From Gammaproteobacteria bacterium (lineage in GTDB: Bacteria; Pseudomonadota; Gammaproteobacteria; Pseudomonadales; Azotimanducaceae), in the NCBI GenBank assembly GCA_020832085.1, contig JAFIFJ010000095.1, positions 1-46,482 on the forward strand: 46,482 nt of DNA, written 5' to 3'. The number at the start of each line of letters is the position of its first letter. Within the stretch, counting starts at the first letter, position 1. Below the pieces are notes generated by a model. It made no database searches. It had not been told where the DNA came from and saw nothing but the letters and a program-made list of their open reading frames with translations. Both the position numbers and the translations under genes were made by a program. Of this stretch, positions 16,067 through 24,450 are shown piece by piece.

Positions 16067-18568
16067 ATGAAGCGCTTGTCTGCTCGCAGCCGATGGCTGG
16101 GACTGTTCGTCTGTGGGGGTATGGTCGCCGCCACACCACCCGTCCTGGCTCAGCCCGCCACCGAGGACACCTCGGCCCGGCGTACGACCATCGAAGAAAT
16201 CGTGGTGACCTCACGGCGCCGTGAGGAATCCTTGCAGGACGTCCCCATGGCGGTCACTGCCTTTTCTGACGACCGCCTGTACAAGCAGTTCGCTGTGGAC
16301 CTGCGCGACTTCGGGCCCGCCGTACCCAACTTCCAGCTCGAACAGGTCGGCCTGTTCCAGTCCGCCGGGGCATTCTCCGCCCGAGGCATCGGCACCGCCG
16401 GTATCGAGTCCTTCGCTGATCCCGTCGTGGCCGTGTTCGTCGATGGCCAGTATTACCCGCGGAACGCGAATGCCCTGCTCGATATCTTCGACCTAGAGGC
16501 TGTGGAAATCATGCGCGGCCCTCAGGGCACCCTTTACGGCCAGAATGCTTTCGCGGGTGCAGTATCGGTGCGCACACGGCGGCCCACCGGCGAGCGCAGT
16601 GCGCGCTTCGAAGCGACTTTAGGCAATTTCGATAACCGCATCTTCAAGGGTGCAGCGGAAACACCGATCATCGAGGACGTCCTCAACGCCAAGATCTCGC
16701 TGATCCATCGCGACTTCGACGGCTACTTCAAGGTCCGCAACCAGAGCAACTTCACCAATGCCGAACTCGATGCCCTTGTCGGCAGACCGGTGAGCCAGAA
16801 CATCGGCCGCACGGCCCAGGGCGAAACCAAGACCGTTGGCCGGCTGACCCTGCAGTGGCTGCCCCGGGAGGACATGGAGGCAACCCTGATCACCACCCGG
16901 GAGTGGAACCGCGGCGACGGCTCACCAGGGCTCAACGGGTTCTTCGAGCCCAACGGTGGGCCCAGCGTCTTTTCGCTGTTCGGCTTCCCCGGCGTGGACC
17001 CCTTCGGCGATGCCCACCGTGGCGTCGCCGGAGATGGCTCCGATCCCTTCATCATCGGCGCCAATCACCGCGACGTGAACGACCAGGATCTGCTCAACAT
17101 CGTCGCAGAGTTCGTCTGGGATACGGACTATGGCCAGTGGACCACCATGTTCAGCATCCAGGACGTGGACAGCTTCATTACCACCGATACCGATGGCGAA
17201 CTGGTGGATCTGTTTTCCTCGGAACGCGCCGAGACCTACGAGTCGGTGCAGTTCGAGACCCGATTCAACATGCAACCCAGTGAGCGCAGCAACCTGAACG
17301 CTGGCCTGTTCGTCCTGCGAGACAAGTACGAACTCACCCAGGCCCTGTTCCTCGGCTTCGGCGCTGCCGGTGATCCCACAGCCACGCCGCCCATTCCGGC
17401 CGTACCGACGTTCCGCTTCCCAACGGACGCGCGCTCCCTGTCCTTCGGCAATAACGGCCAAAAGCGCATCAGCGTGGCGCCCTATGTGGATTACTCCTAC
17501 GACCTCACCGACACCCTGACGCTGAACCTCGCCGTCCGCGCCACCTGGGAGGAAAAGCAGGCCTTCAACAACCCCAACCAGAATGCTGCCGGACCCGGAG
17601 GGATCCTTATCGACATCGGCCGGGGCGATGGTGACCTCCTGCAGTTCGATCTGCAGTGCGGTCAGGCCAGCGAGAGCTGGTTCAACATTGCACCCCGCGT
17701 GGGTTTGGAGTACCGGCCACAGCCCGGCCTGATGCTGTTCGGCTTCTGGCAGCGGGCTTTCAAGTCAGGTGGTCTACTCAACAACTCGGCCACCTGTCAG
17801 CCCTTCCTCACCCAACCCTTTGACGAGGAGCAGGTGGACAACTTCGAGATCGGCATGAAGGGCACCTTCTTCGACAACCGTCTCGTGTTCAACGCCAATG
17901 CCTTCTTCTCCAAGTACAAGGATCTGCAGCGTACCGTGATCCGCTTTGCACCCAACACGCCCACCCAGCAGGAGACGTTCACCTCCAATGCTGCCGGCGC
18001 GGAGATCTACGGTATCGAAGTGGAAACCACCGCCATTCTGCTGCCTGGTCTGACCTGGATGGCCAATATTGGCTGGTTGAGTGCGGAGTATGACGAGTTC
18101 TGCACGGCGCTGTTCGGGCCGCAATTCATCCCTGTTGGCGAACAACCCACCTCACCTTGTGGCTCTGCGGAACTGCTCAATCCTGAAACGGGTTTGGCCC
18201 TCATCGAAGGCGACTTCAGCGGCCTGGATCTGGCCCGTGCGCCGAAGTGGGACGCCTCCACCCGCCTGATCTACGACTGGGAACTCGGGCGCGCCGGCCA
18301 CATCTCGGTCGAAGGGGCCTACAGCTACACCAGCAAGCTGCACACCGCCGTCAACAACAACCTTCGCACCGACCGCGCCAGCATCGGCCGGCTCGATGCC
18401 TCCCTCACCTGGGAGGATGCCTCCGAGCGTTACAAGGTCTCCCTGTGGGGCAAGAACCTCAATGACAAGGTCGTCCGCCTGTCACGGACCGAGGTGGCCA
18501 ACCTGTTCACCTTCGAGTTCCCCACCGCCCCGCGCACTTACGGCGTGACGGTATCGGCGAGCTTCTGA
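16067..18568 (+). CDS. TonB-dependent outer-membrane receptor, copy 2
   Basis: An 833-aa receptor, the same length as the gene before it and alike over nearly the whole protein (IEEIVVTSRRREESLQDVP, GPQGTLYGQNAFAGAV, TSNAAGAEIYGIEVET, RTYGVTVSASF). It clearly arose by tandem gene duplication. Differences cluster in the signal peptide and in scattered residues that include surface-loop-like stretches, which would fit divergence in ligand preference. It starts at ATG 16067 after a GGGAGAGG site, has its own upstream region (15797-16066) and its own terminator. Confidence 0.93.
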   Translation: MKRLSARSRWLGLFVCGGMVAATPPVLAQPATEDTSARRTTIEEIVVTSRRREESLQDVPMAVTAFSDDRLYKQFAVDLRDFGPAVPNFQLEQVGLFQSAGAFSARGIGTAGIESFADPVVAVFVDGQYYPRNANALLDIFDLEAVEIMRGPQGTLYGQNAFAGAVSVRTRRPTGERSARFEATLGNFDNRIFKGAAETPIIEDVLNAKISLIHRDFDGYFKVRNQSNFTNAELDALVGRPVSQNIGRTAQGETKTVGRLTLQWLPREDMEATLITTREWNRGDGSPGLNGFFEPNGGPSVFSLFGFPGVDPFGDAHRGVAGDGSDPFIIGANHRDVNDQDLLNIVAEFVWDTDYGQWTTMFSIQDVDSFITTDTDGELVDLFSSERAETYESVQFETRFNMQPSERSNLNAGLFVLRDKYELTQALFLGFGAAGDPTATPPIPAVPTFRFPTDARSLSFGNNGQKRISVAPYVDYSYDLTDTLTLNLAVRATWEEKQAFNNPNQNAAGPGGILIDIGRGDGDLLQFDLQCGQASESWFNIAPRVGLEYRPQPGLMLFGFWQRAFKSGGLLNNSATCQPFLTQPFDEEQVDNFEIGMKGTFFDNRLVFNANAFFSKYKDLQRTVIRFAPNTPTQQETFTSNAAGAEIYGIEVETTAILLPGLTWMANIGWLSAEYDEFCTALFGPQFIPVGEQPTSPCGSAELLNPETGLALIEGDFSGLDLARAPKWDASTRLIYDWELGRAGHISVEGAYSYTSKLHTAVNNNLRTDRASIGRLDASLTWEDASERYKVSLWGKNLNDKVVRLSRTEVANLFTFEFPTAPRTYGVTVSASF

Positions 18569-18592
18569 GTTCAGCTCACGTCAGCAATGCCC

Positions 18593-18628
18593 AAAAAGGG
18601 GGGGCCCGGCCGCGGGGGCCCCCCTTTT
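18593..18628. terminator. Bidirectional rho-independent terminator
   Basis: An A-run and G-run (AAAAAGGGGGGG) followed by a C-run and T-run (CCCCCCTTTT) form a strong hairpin with A/T tails on both sides. It lies between the rightward TonB receptor (stop 18568) and the leftward FMN-binding protein gene (stop 18631), so it can end both transcripts. Confidence 0.85.
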
Positions 18629-18630
18629 CT

Positions 18631-19206
18631 TTACTTCAAACCGCGGCGCTTCGCTTCCTTCTCGAATCGAACCACATCGGATTCCAGCGGCTCGGCGAGT
18701 TCGCTCTCGTCGAGGGTCCCGGCGGTGTGGGCCGCCATCTTCGCGCCGTCATAGGTGATGAACTTCTCCGGCTTCAGTTCCAGCACGATGCGCATGGGTG
18801 AATCGAGCATGGTGCGGAACTTCTCCGCCTTGGCCGGATCGTCAGGATTGAGGTGATGGGCGAAGTCCTTGTAGAACCACTGCTTGGTCGCCTCGTCATC
18901 GTGAATGACGACCTTGCCCTTGAGCGTGATGTGCTTGCCCGGGCCGAAGGACGTGCCGCGACTGGTGAGCACCACCGCCGACTTGGGATTGCGGCGAATG
19001 GCCGACACCCGGTGCCGGTGGGCGCCGCAGGTCATCCACAGGCTGCCTTCGTGCCAGAGGCAGGAGTGGATCACGCCCATGGGGTAATCGTCCTTGGTCA
19101 CCCAGTTGAAGCTGCATTCCCGGACTTCCCGCAGCAGTTTCTCCTTGGTGTCCGGATCCAGTTGGTAGATCGAGACCTGTTCGTAATTCTCAAGCGACTT
19201 GGACAT
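18631..19206 (-). CDS. Pyridoxamine 5'-phosphate oxidase-family flavin protein
   Basis: A 191-aa protein of the split-barrel FMN-binding family that includes pyridoxamine phosphate oxidase and many uncharacterised flavin/F420 reductases. Typical are the N-terminal helix then NWVTKDDYPMGVIHSCLWHEGSLWMT, and the middle strand pair with VSAIRRNPKSAVVLTSRG. I chose ATG 19206, preceded by CAGGAGAG, over an in-frame ATG 30 nt upstream. It is the last gene of a leftward unit with a Rieske oxygenase and a Rieske ferredoxin, so a role as redox helper for that system is possible, though unproven. It does not look like biosynthetic PdxH. Confidence 0.82.
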   Translation of the reverse strand: MSKSLENYEQVSIYQLDPDTKEKLLREVRECSFNWVTKDDYPMGVIHSCLWHEGSLWMTCGAHRHRVSAIRRNPKSAVVLTSRGTSFGPGKHITLKGKVVIHDDEATKQWFYKDFAHHLNPDDPAKAEKFRTMLDSPMRIVLELKPEKFITYDGAKMAAHTAGTLDESELAEPLESDVVRFEKEAKRRGLK

Positions 19207-19228
19207 CAGATTGCTCTCCTGAATGGGA

Positions 19229-19600
19229 CTACACACCGATCGAGGCCACCCGCTTCGGCGATGGTGGATCCCGCGGATTCAATTGCACTTCGATGCGGTC
19301 ATCCACGACCCGCAGGGGATAGGTGGCGATCCCGGTCCAGGCCGGCGGCGTCAGATGCCGACCGTCCTTGAGATCGAAGCGGGCGCCATGCTTCGGGCAC
19401 ACCACACAGTGCCCCCGGATCCGGCCACCCTCGAGCTTCTCCTCCGCGTGGGAGCACATGTTGCGCACGGCATAGAACTCGCCGTTGATGTTGCACACCA
19501 GAATGTCGTGGCCGTCGAGCTGGAACGCCTTGTTCTTGCCCGGCGCCACGTCGGAAGTCAGGGCGAGCGGATGAAACTCACCGCCTTCGTTTGCGGTCAT
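19229..19600 (-). CDS. Rieske [2Fe-2S] ferredoxin
   Basis: A 123-aa one-domain Rieske protein, expected to carry electrons to a ring-hydroxylating oxygenase. The cluster ligands are visible as Cys49-x-His51 (NMCSHAEE) and Cys68-x-x-His71 (VCPKHGARFDL). It lies between the oxygenase alpha subunit gene (114 nt upstream on the same strand) and the flavin protein gene (22 nt downstream), most likely in one transcript. No reductase gene of the usual oxygenase type is seen anywhere in the window. Confidence 0.92.
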   Translation of the reverse strand: MTANEGGEFHPLALTSDVAPGKNKAFQLDGHDILVCNINGEFYAVRNMCSHAEEKLEGGRIRGHCVVCPKHGARFDLKDGRHLTPPAWTGIATYPLRVVDDRIEVQLNPRDPPSPKRVASIGV

Positions 19601-19714
19601 GAATGCAGTTCCTCGATCAGATCAGTTCGGCACGCCCGCAGGCGTCGTCCCTGGCAGCGCGCTCTGCGGCCATGATAGACCAGCAGGAAGCTGCGCCGGT
19701 GATGACTCGCGCCA

Positions 19715-21103
19715 TCAGGGTGCCGTTTTGCGCAGCCCGTACCGTTCCACGTTTTCCTCACCGAACAGATAGCGATCAATGACGTCATGGTGAAAGGGAA
19801 TGCGCCGCTCCTGATTGGCAAACACCGGCCGATAGAAGCCCTGGGAGGCCAGCCCCGCCTGCTGGGTGGTCCAGATGCTGACGTCCTGATCAATTCCCGG
19901 CCCGACGCTGACCTCGCCCTGTTTGCCGACAACGTGCTCGGCCTGATAGTCCTTGTTCACCAGCTTCTGCATGTTCTTGTTGTAGATGGAACTGCCATCC
20001 TGGGGAAAAAGCTGGAAGTTCCACATGTCGAACAGGCACTTGCCGGGATCGGTAGGATGGGGTTCCGCGCGCAGCCAGATGATGCCGTCAGGCTTCATGC
20101 TCAGGGTGAGATTTGGGAACAGCGTGTAGTGGTAGTTGTCCGTCAGCTGCTCGTCGCTGTAGCGGGAGAAATCGAAGCCCTTGGCCGCACCGAGCTTGCG
20201 TTTCTGAGCCCAGAGATCGAAGCGCATCTGCGTGAGATCGCGGTCGCGATAGTCCTCCACGTCGAGTTCCCAGAACTTCAGCTCCGACCGCACGTAGTTG
20301 GGCAGTTCGTCGACGGATGTCACGGTCGGCCCAGGTGCGCCACCGGGCATCAGCATGCGGCAGTGGCCATTGGGATAGAGGTCGAACTGGGTATTCTCGA
20401 TGCGATCGTCGAGAAAGAAGCGCGCCTCCGGGTGCACGATGCGGACGTGATAGGACTCGTTGAAGTTGTCCTGCACGACCTTCCAGTTGCATTCGAGTTC
20501 CATGGTGACCCAGTCGGTACGGGTCATCTTCTCGATCTCGTAGCTGTCGAGCTGATCGGCCATGGGTGCCAGAAACTCACGCAACCCCACGCAGTCCTTA
20601 TCCATGTTGAACCAGACCATACCGGCCCAGGTGTCGCAGGGAATCTCATTCAAGCGCAGGTGGTCGCAGGGATTGCCGTCGAGGAAGTCGTGGCTGTCTT
20701 CCACGTGCACGAGAGCACCGTCCGCCGCCCACTTCCAGCCGTGGTAGGCGCACTGCATCGTGCCGTCACCGATGACGCTGCCCTCTTCGGACGTGGTGAG
20801 CAGATTCCCGCGGTGCTGACAGATGTTGTAGAACGCCCGGATACGGTCGTCGAAACCGCGGATCATGAGGATGGATTCGCGCCCGACCTGATGGGTGATG
20901 TAGTCGCCCCGCTCCGGCAGCTGCGCCACCAGCCCGCCCACCATCCAGACCCGGGTCCACATCCGCTGCCATTCCAGGTCCATGAACTCCCTGGAGGTGT
21001 AGCGGTTGCCCATGAAGTCCTTGCGGCTGACTCTCGGCTCGAGAGCCTTGCTGCGGTCGATGCCGACGTCACTGCGCCGTACGTCCGTGGGGCGGGTCGC
21101 CAT
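19715..21103 (-). CDS. Rieske non-heme iron oxygenase, alpha subunit (first)
   Basis: A 462-aa catalytic subunit that adds oxygen to a ring or hydrocarbon substrate. The Rieske domain has Cys95-x-His97 (ICQHRGN) and Cys118-x-x-His121 (CAYHGWKW). The catalytic domain has the mononuclear iron region DNFNESYHVRIVHPE with His219 and His224. No beta subunit gene is adjacent, which suggests an alpha-only enzyme. I chose ATG 21103 (GGGAGGA site upstream) although the frame is open to 21340. Divergent from the LuxR-type regulator gene, which may control it. Confidence 0.92.
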   Translation of the reverse strand: MATRPTDVRRSDVGIDRSKALEPRVSRKDFMGNRYTSREFMDLEWQRMWTRVWMVGGLVAQLPERGDYITHQVGRESILMIRGFDDRIRAFYNICQHRGNLLTTSEEGSVIGDGTMQCAYHGWKWAADGALVHVEDSHDFLDGNPCDHLRLNEIPCDTWAGMVWFNMDKDCVGLREFLAPMADQLDSYEIEKMTRTDWVTMELECNWKVVQDNFNESYHVRIVHPEARFFLDDRIENTQFDLYPNGHCRMLMPGGAPGPTVTSVDELPNYVRSELKFWELDVEDYRDRDLTQMRFDLWAQKRKLGAAKGFDFSRYSDEQLTDNYHYTLFPNLTLSMKPDGIIWLRAEPHPTDPGKCLFDMWNFQLFPQDGSSIYNKNMQKLVNKDYQAEHVVGKQGEVSVGPGIDQDVSIWTTQQAGLASQGFYRPVFANQERRIPFHHDVIDRYLFGEENVERYGLRKTAP

Positions 21104-21305
21104 ATCGTCCTCCCGGTTCTCAAAGGTGCGCAGCTCTACCCTGCGCGAGAGATGCGCACGGCGGCTGCCTGATGTTCCCCAGCGTTCATTGAAGAATCTC
21201 GGCGTGAGAAGATCAGCTCTCGGATTAGCCAGTTCCGCCCACCCTGAGTCTGCCGCCGACAAACACCATGGATTTACACTGGCGGACGGGGCAACATGCC
21301 TGCGC

Positions 21306-21334
21306 TTGACCACCTTCGGCAGCCGACATAGGCT
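21306..21334 (+). promoter_or_regulatory. Candidate sigma-70 promoter for the LuxR-type gene
   Basis: TTGACC at 21306-21311 and TAGGCT at 21329-21334 are separated by 17 nt and lie shortly before the LuxR-type start at 21358. The match is good at -35 and fair at -10. The 254-nt divergent gap (21104-21357) must also hold the leftward oxygenase promoter, which I could not place. Confidence 0.3.
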
Positions 21335-21357
21335 CCCCAAACCGAGAGGTATCAGGA

Positions 21358-22149
21358 TTGCTATCCGTGTCCAAAGCTGTCAAAGCGCGCCTCGACCGCG
21401 CGTATCGGCGACTCGTCAAGGCGACTGATCTTCTCACCGCAGCCGAGCAGATCAAGGCCATGGGCGAAGCTTTGGGCCTGACCCACCCGGCTGTCATCGA
21501 CGACTACGCCCAGCGCCAACTGCTGACTGCGGAAGACGGCGTCCGCCTCTCCGAGCTGTTCGGCTGGGAGGAGGATTTTCAGCGCGACTGGGTGGAGCAC
21601 AGCCTGCACCGGGTGAGTCCCGTCGGTGCCGTCTGCCGCGTCACCACCCGCCCGTTCTCCTGGAGTTCTGCCACCATGACGGCCCTGGCCAGTGAACTCG
21701 GCGGGCGATCCGGCCGCGGCTGGCATCTGACACCTGACCGCGGTATCGCTGGCGGCATCAGCATCCCCATCCATCTGCCCCGCTGCGGCATTGGTTCGGT
21801 GACCTGGGTCACCCGGGATCAGGAAGTCGACCTCGACGATCTGCTGGACAGCTACGGCGATCTGCTGCGGCTTGCCGCCCTGCGTTTCATGGACCTCGTC
21901 TACGCCGGCCGTGAAGAAGAACTCGGCGAACCCTACGCCGCCCCTTTGAGCGAGCGCGAAGTGGAATGCCTGACCTGGGTGGCGCTGGGCCGCACCGACG
22001 GCGAGATCGCCGAGCTGATCCACCGCTCCCCCACCACCGCCCGCTTCCACGTCGAAAACGCCATGACCAAGCTCGGAGCCCGCAACCGCGCGCAAGCCGT
22101 TGCCGTCGCCTGCCAGCTCGGCCTGATCCACGCCATCAACACCCACTGA
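21358..22149 (+). CDS. LuxR-family transcriptional regulator
   Basis: A 263-aa regulator. The C-terminal part (about 197-258) is a LuxR/GerE helix-turn-helix (LSEREVECLTWVALGRTDGEIAELI, then HVENAMTKLGARNRAQAVAVA; each shown in part). The N-terminal 170 residues resemble the ligand-binding domain of LuxR-type proteins, with GISIPIHLP in the middle, but the ligand is unknown and no luxI-like gene is present. The start is uncertain: TTG 21358 has a GAGAGG site 8 nt upstream, and GTG 21367 is an alternative. It stands between leftward and rightward halves of the oxygenase/P450 island and is the only evident local regulator. Confidence 0.85.
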   Translation: MLSVSKAVKARLDRAYRRLVKATDLLTAAEQIKAMGEALGLTHPAVIDDYAQRQLLTAEDGVRLSELFGWEEDFQRDWVEHSLHRVSPVGAVCRVTTRPFSWSSATMTALASELGGRSGRGWHLTPDRGIAGGISIPIHLPRCGIGSVTWVTRDQEVDLDDLLDSYGDLLRLAALRFMDLVYAGREEELGEPYAAPLSEREVECLTWVALGRTDGEIAELIHRSPTTARFHVENAMTKLGARNRAQAVAVACQLGLIHAINTH

Positions 22150-22166
22150 CGGCCCAGGCTGAGATC

Positions 22167-22244
22167 GTGGCCGACGAACTGAAGCTCTTCAATCGCGACT
22201 ACATCCACGGCTACATCGTCGACGAGCACGAATCCTGCCTCTGA
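22167..22244 (+). pseudogene. Possible gene fragment after the LuxR-type gene
   Basis: A short open stretch (25 codons from GTG 22167 to TGA) reads VADELKLFNRDYIHGYIVDE and then stops. It looks more protein-like than random sequence and vaguely recalls the start of SnoaL/NTF2-like proteins, one of which is encoded 1.5 kb away. No ribosome-binding site is evident. It may be chance. Confidence 0.2.
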
Positions 22245-22288
22245 CTTCCAGAGTCCGCCCTCAAGATGAGCGAGCCTGACCGGGACGC

Positions 22289-23551
22289 TCAATCCACCCG
22301 CAGGTGCAGTTCCGGCAGATTGCGCAGAATGAAGCTGGCTTCGGCTTCCGGTAGCTCCCTGTCAGGGTCGAGCCGGTAGCGGCGCCCCCCTGCCAGCAGC
22401 GACGCAAAGCCGAGGTTCAACTCCTGGCGCGCCAGGGGCGCACCGATGCAGTGGTGGACCCCGGAACCGAAGGCGAGCTGCGATCCGGCCTTCTTGCGAT
22501 CGAGATCCACCCGGTCCGGATCCGGGAACTGCCGCTCGTCGCGATTGGCGGCGCCATAGCGCAGCATCACGAGCTGGCCGGCCTTCAGCGCCACGCCGCC
22601 GAGTTCCGTATCCCGGGTGACGAGCCGGGGCAGCCCCTGCACCGGCGCTTCGAGACGCAGCGTCTCTTCCACGAACACCTTGATGTTGGCCGGGTTGTCG
22701 GCAAGCGCGTCCTGCAGTTCCGGGTTCTCACACATGAGCAACATGCCCCAGCCGAAAGCGCTGCTGGTGGTCTCGTGCCCGGCCACCAGGAACTGTCCGA
22801 GAATGCTCAGGATCTCGCCGTGGGTGAGGTAGCGGTCCTCGTCCGCGAGCCGGCTGTTGGCCAGAATGCTGATCATGTCCTCCCGCGGATCTTCACGCCG
22901 GGCTTCGACCAGCCCCACCAGCAGCTTCTGCAGATCCAGCGCGAGCTGTGCGCGCCGCACCATTTCCTCGCCCGGCATGGGCGTCAGGCGCAAGCCGGCT
23001 GCGGCAGCCGTTGCAGCGTCATCGAAGAAGGTCCGATTCTCCTGCGGAATGCCGAGCCGGTCGGCAATGATGGCCAGCGGCACCGGAAAGGCAAAGGTCT
23101 GCATGAAGTCCATGCTGCCCTGCTTCGGAAACCCCGCAATGGCGCCATCGATCACGGTCTGCACCGCGGCCTGGGCCGACTTGATCCGGGCGGCCACGAA
23201 CAGCTCGTTGACCAGCGAGCGATAGCGGGTGTGGTCCGGCTCGTCCAGCGTCAGCATGGTGGGCGGGACCGGGATCATCGCGCTGTCGATGCGCCGCAGC
23301 TCAGCCTGAACCTCAGGACTGGCCGACTCGAAGGCCATGCGCCGGGATTCCTGCAGGAAACCGTCATAGCGGCTGGAGAACGTCTCGGTATCGCGTATGG
23401 CCTCGCGCACGAGATCGTAGCGGGTGATCACGTAAAGACCGAGATCCGGTGACTGGTACACGGGCGCCTCGTCCCGCAGCTGACGATAGGCCTCATAGGG
23501 GCGTTTGAGGGTCGCCACGTCGAACAACTGAATTGCCGGCGCTTCTGCCAT
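22289..23551 (-). CDS. Cytochrome P450 (second of two)
   Basis: A 420-aa soluble P450 monooxygenase. The oxygen-binding I-helix motif AGHETTSS, ExxR in EETLRLEAP, and the heme loop FGSGVHHCIGAPLARQEL are intact. I chose ATG 23551 (MAEAPAIQLFDVATLKRPYE), which has a GGAG site upstream; the open frame to 23740 lacks family character. It is divergent from the SnoaL-like gene over about 209 nt. It belongs to the same broad type as the P450 at 9940 but is clearly different in sequence, so the two probably act at different positions or steps. Confidence 0.92.
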   Translation of the reverse strand: MAEAPAIQLFDVATLKRPYEAYRQLRDEAPVYQSPDLGLYVITRYDLVREAIRDTETFSSRYDGFLQESRRMAFESASPEVQAELRRIDSAMIPVPPTMLTLDEPDHTRYRSLVNELFVAARIKSAQAAVQTVIDGAIAGFPKQGSMDFMQTFAFPVPLAIIADRLGIPQENRTFFDDAATAAAAGLRLTPMPGEEMVRRAQLALDLQKLLVGLVEARREDPREDMISILANSRLADEDRYLTHGEILSILGQFLVAGHETTSSAFGWGMLLMCENPELQDALADNPANIKVFVEETLRLEAPVQGLPRLVTRDTELGGVALKAGQLVMLRYGAANRDERQFPDPDRVDLDRKKAGSQLAFGSGVHHCIGAPLARQELNLGFASLLAGGRRYRLDPDRELPEAEASFILRNLPELHLRVD

Positions 23552-23760
23552 GATTTCCGCTCCATCCCAGGTTGGGACGAGAACACCATCACGCACGCTT
23601 GCTGTCAATCGGGGCCGACCCGGCTGCCCGGGCCTTGGGCAACCAGCACGGTTGACTGGACGCTGCCGCGGCGGCTGTGCTACGTCTGCATCCGACGCTT
23701 CCTTGGGGCCAGGAACTTGGAGCCAGGAACCTGAGGCCACGCAACAGGAGCCCTGCCAGC

Positions 23761-24390
23761 ATGTATGACTCCAGCCGTTTCTTAAGCGCTGCGCTGCTGT
23801 CGGGCATGGCGCTCACTGCAGCACTGTCGCTGTTACCACCCACTGCTTTCGCCAACCCGAACGAGGGCCCATCCGCCATGTATCCCAGTCAGCAGGAAGT
23901 TGCCGCCACCGTGGCGCGCCAGGACATCGAGTATCTGCGCCGTATGTACGGCCACGCCACCGACATGATCGGCCAGAACACCCCTGAAGCCATCGCCGAG
24001 GGCCTGGCCATCTATCAGCGCATCTTCACCGCCGATGCCCATATCAGCGCCCACTCCCCCGGAGCGCCGCCTCTCACCGCCGCCGGCCCCGAAGGCTGGG
24101 CCGAGGTGGTCGAGACGGCCTTGTCCAAGTTCAAGGCCACCCAGCACCTGATCGGCTCCCAGCTGGTGACCATCGAAAGCCTGCCCGAAGCGGGCGATCC
24201 CGACTCCGGCCGCGCCTCCATGTCCAGTCACCTTCATGCCTGGCACCACGGCCATGACGACATCCTCGACATCTTCATCGGCATCTACCACGACAAGGTG
24301 CGCTACGTTCCCGGCACGGGATGGCAGATTGCAGAGATGGAACTGCTGCGGATTTCCGGAGAGATCCGGCCGCCGCTGGCCCAACCCTGA
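23761..24390 (+). CDS. Exported SnoaL/NTF2-like protein
   Basis: A 209-aa protein. A signal peptide (about 1-31, ALLSGMALTAALSLLPPTAFA) is followed by a cone-shaped SnoaL/NTF2-like fold: an N-terminal helix DIEYLRRMYGHATDMIG, a central stretch with HISAHSPG, and C-terminal strands including HAWHHGHDDILDIFIGIYHD. These folds serve as isomerases, dehydratases or binding proteins; the substrate here is unknown. ATG 23761 has an AGGAG site. It starts a rightward unit with the second Rieske oxygenase and a VOC protein. Export is unusual for this fold; an in-frame ATG at 23878 would give a cytoplasmic form. Confidence 0.78.
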   Translation: MYDSSRFLSAALLSGMALTAALSLLPPTAFANPNEGPSAMYPSQQEVAATVARQDIEYLRRMYGHATDMIGQNTPEAIAEGLAIYQRIFTADAHISAHSPGAPPLTAAGPEGWAEVVETALSKFKATQHLIGSQLVTIESLPEAGDPDSGRASMSSHLHAWHHGHDDILDIFIGIYHDKVRYVPGTGWQIAEMELLRISGEIRPPLAQP

Positions 24391-24450
24391 TTCACCGGCG
24401 CGGGCTCCAGATCCAGGTTCCACGTTCGCTTCACAGGAAGGACCCCGACC

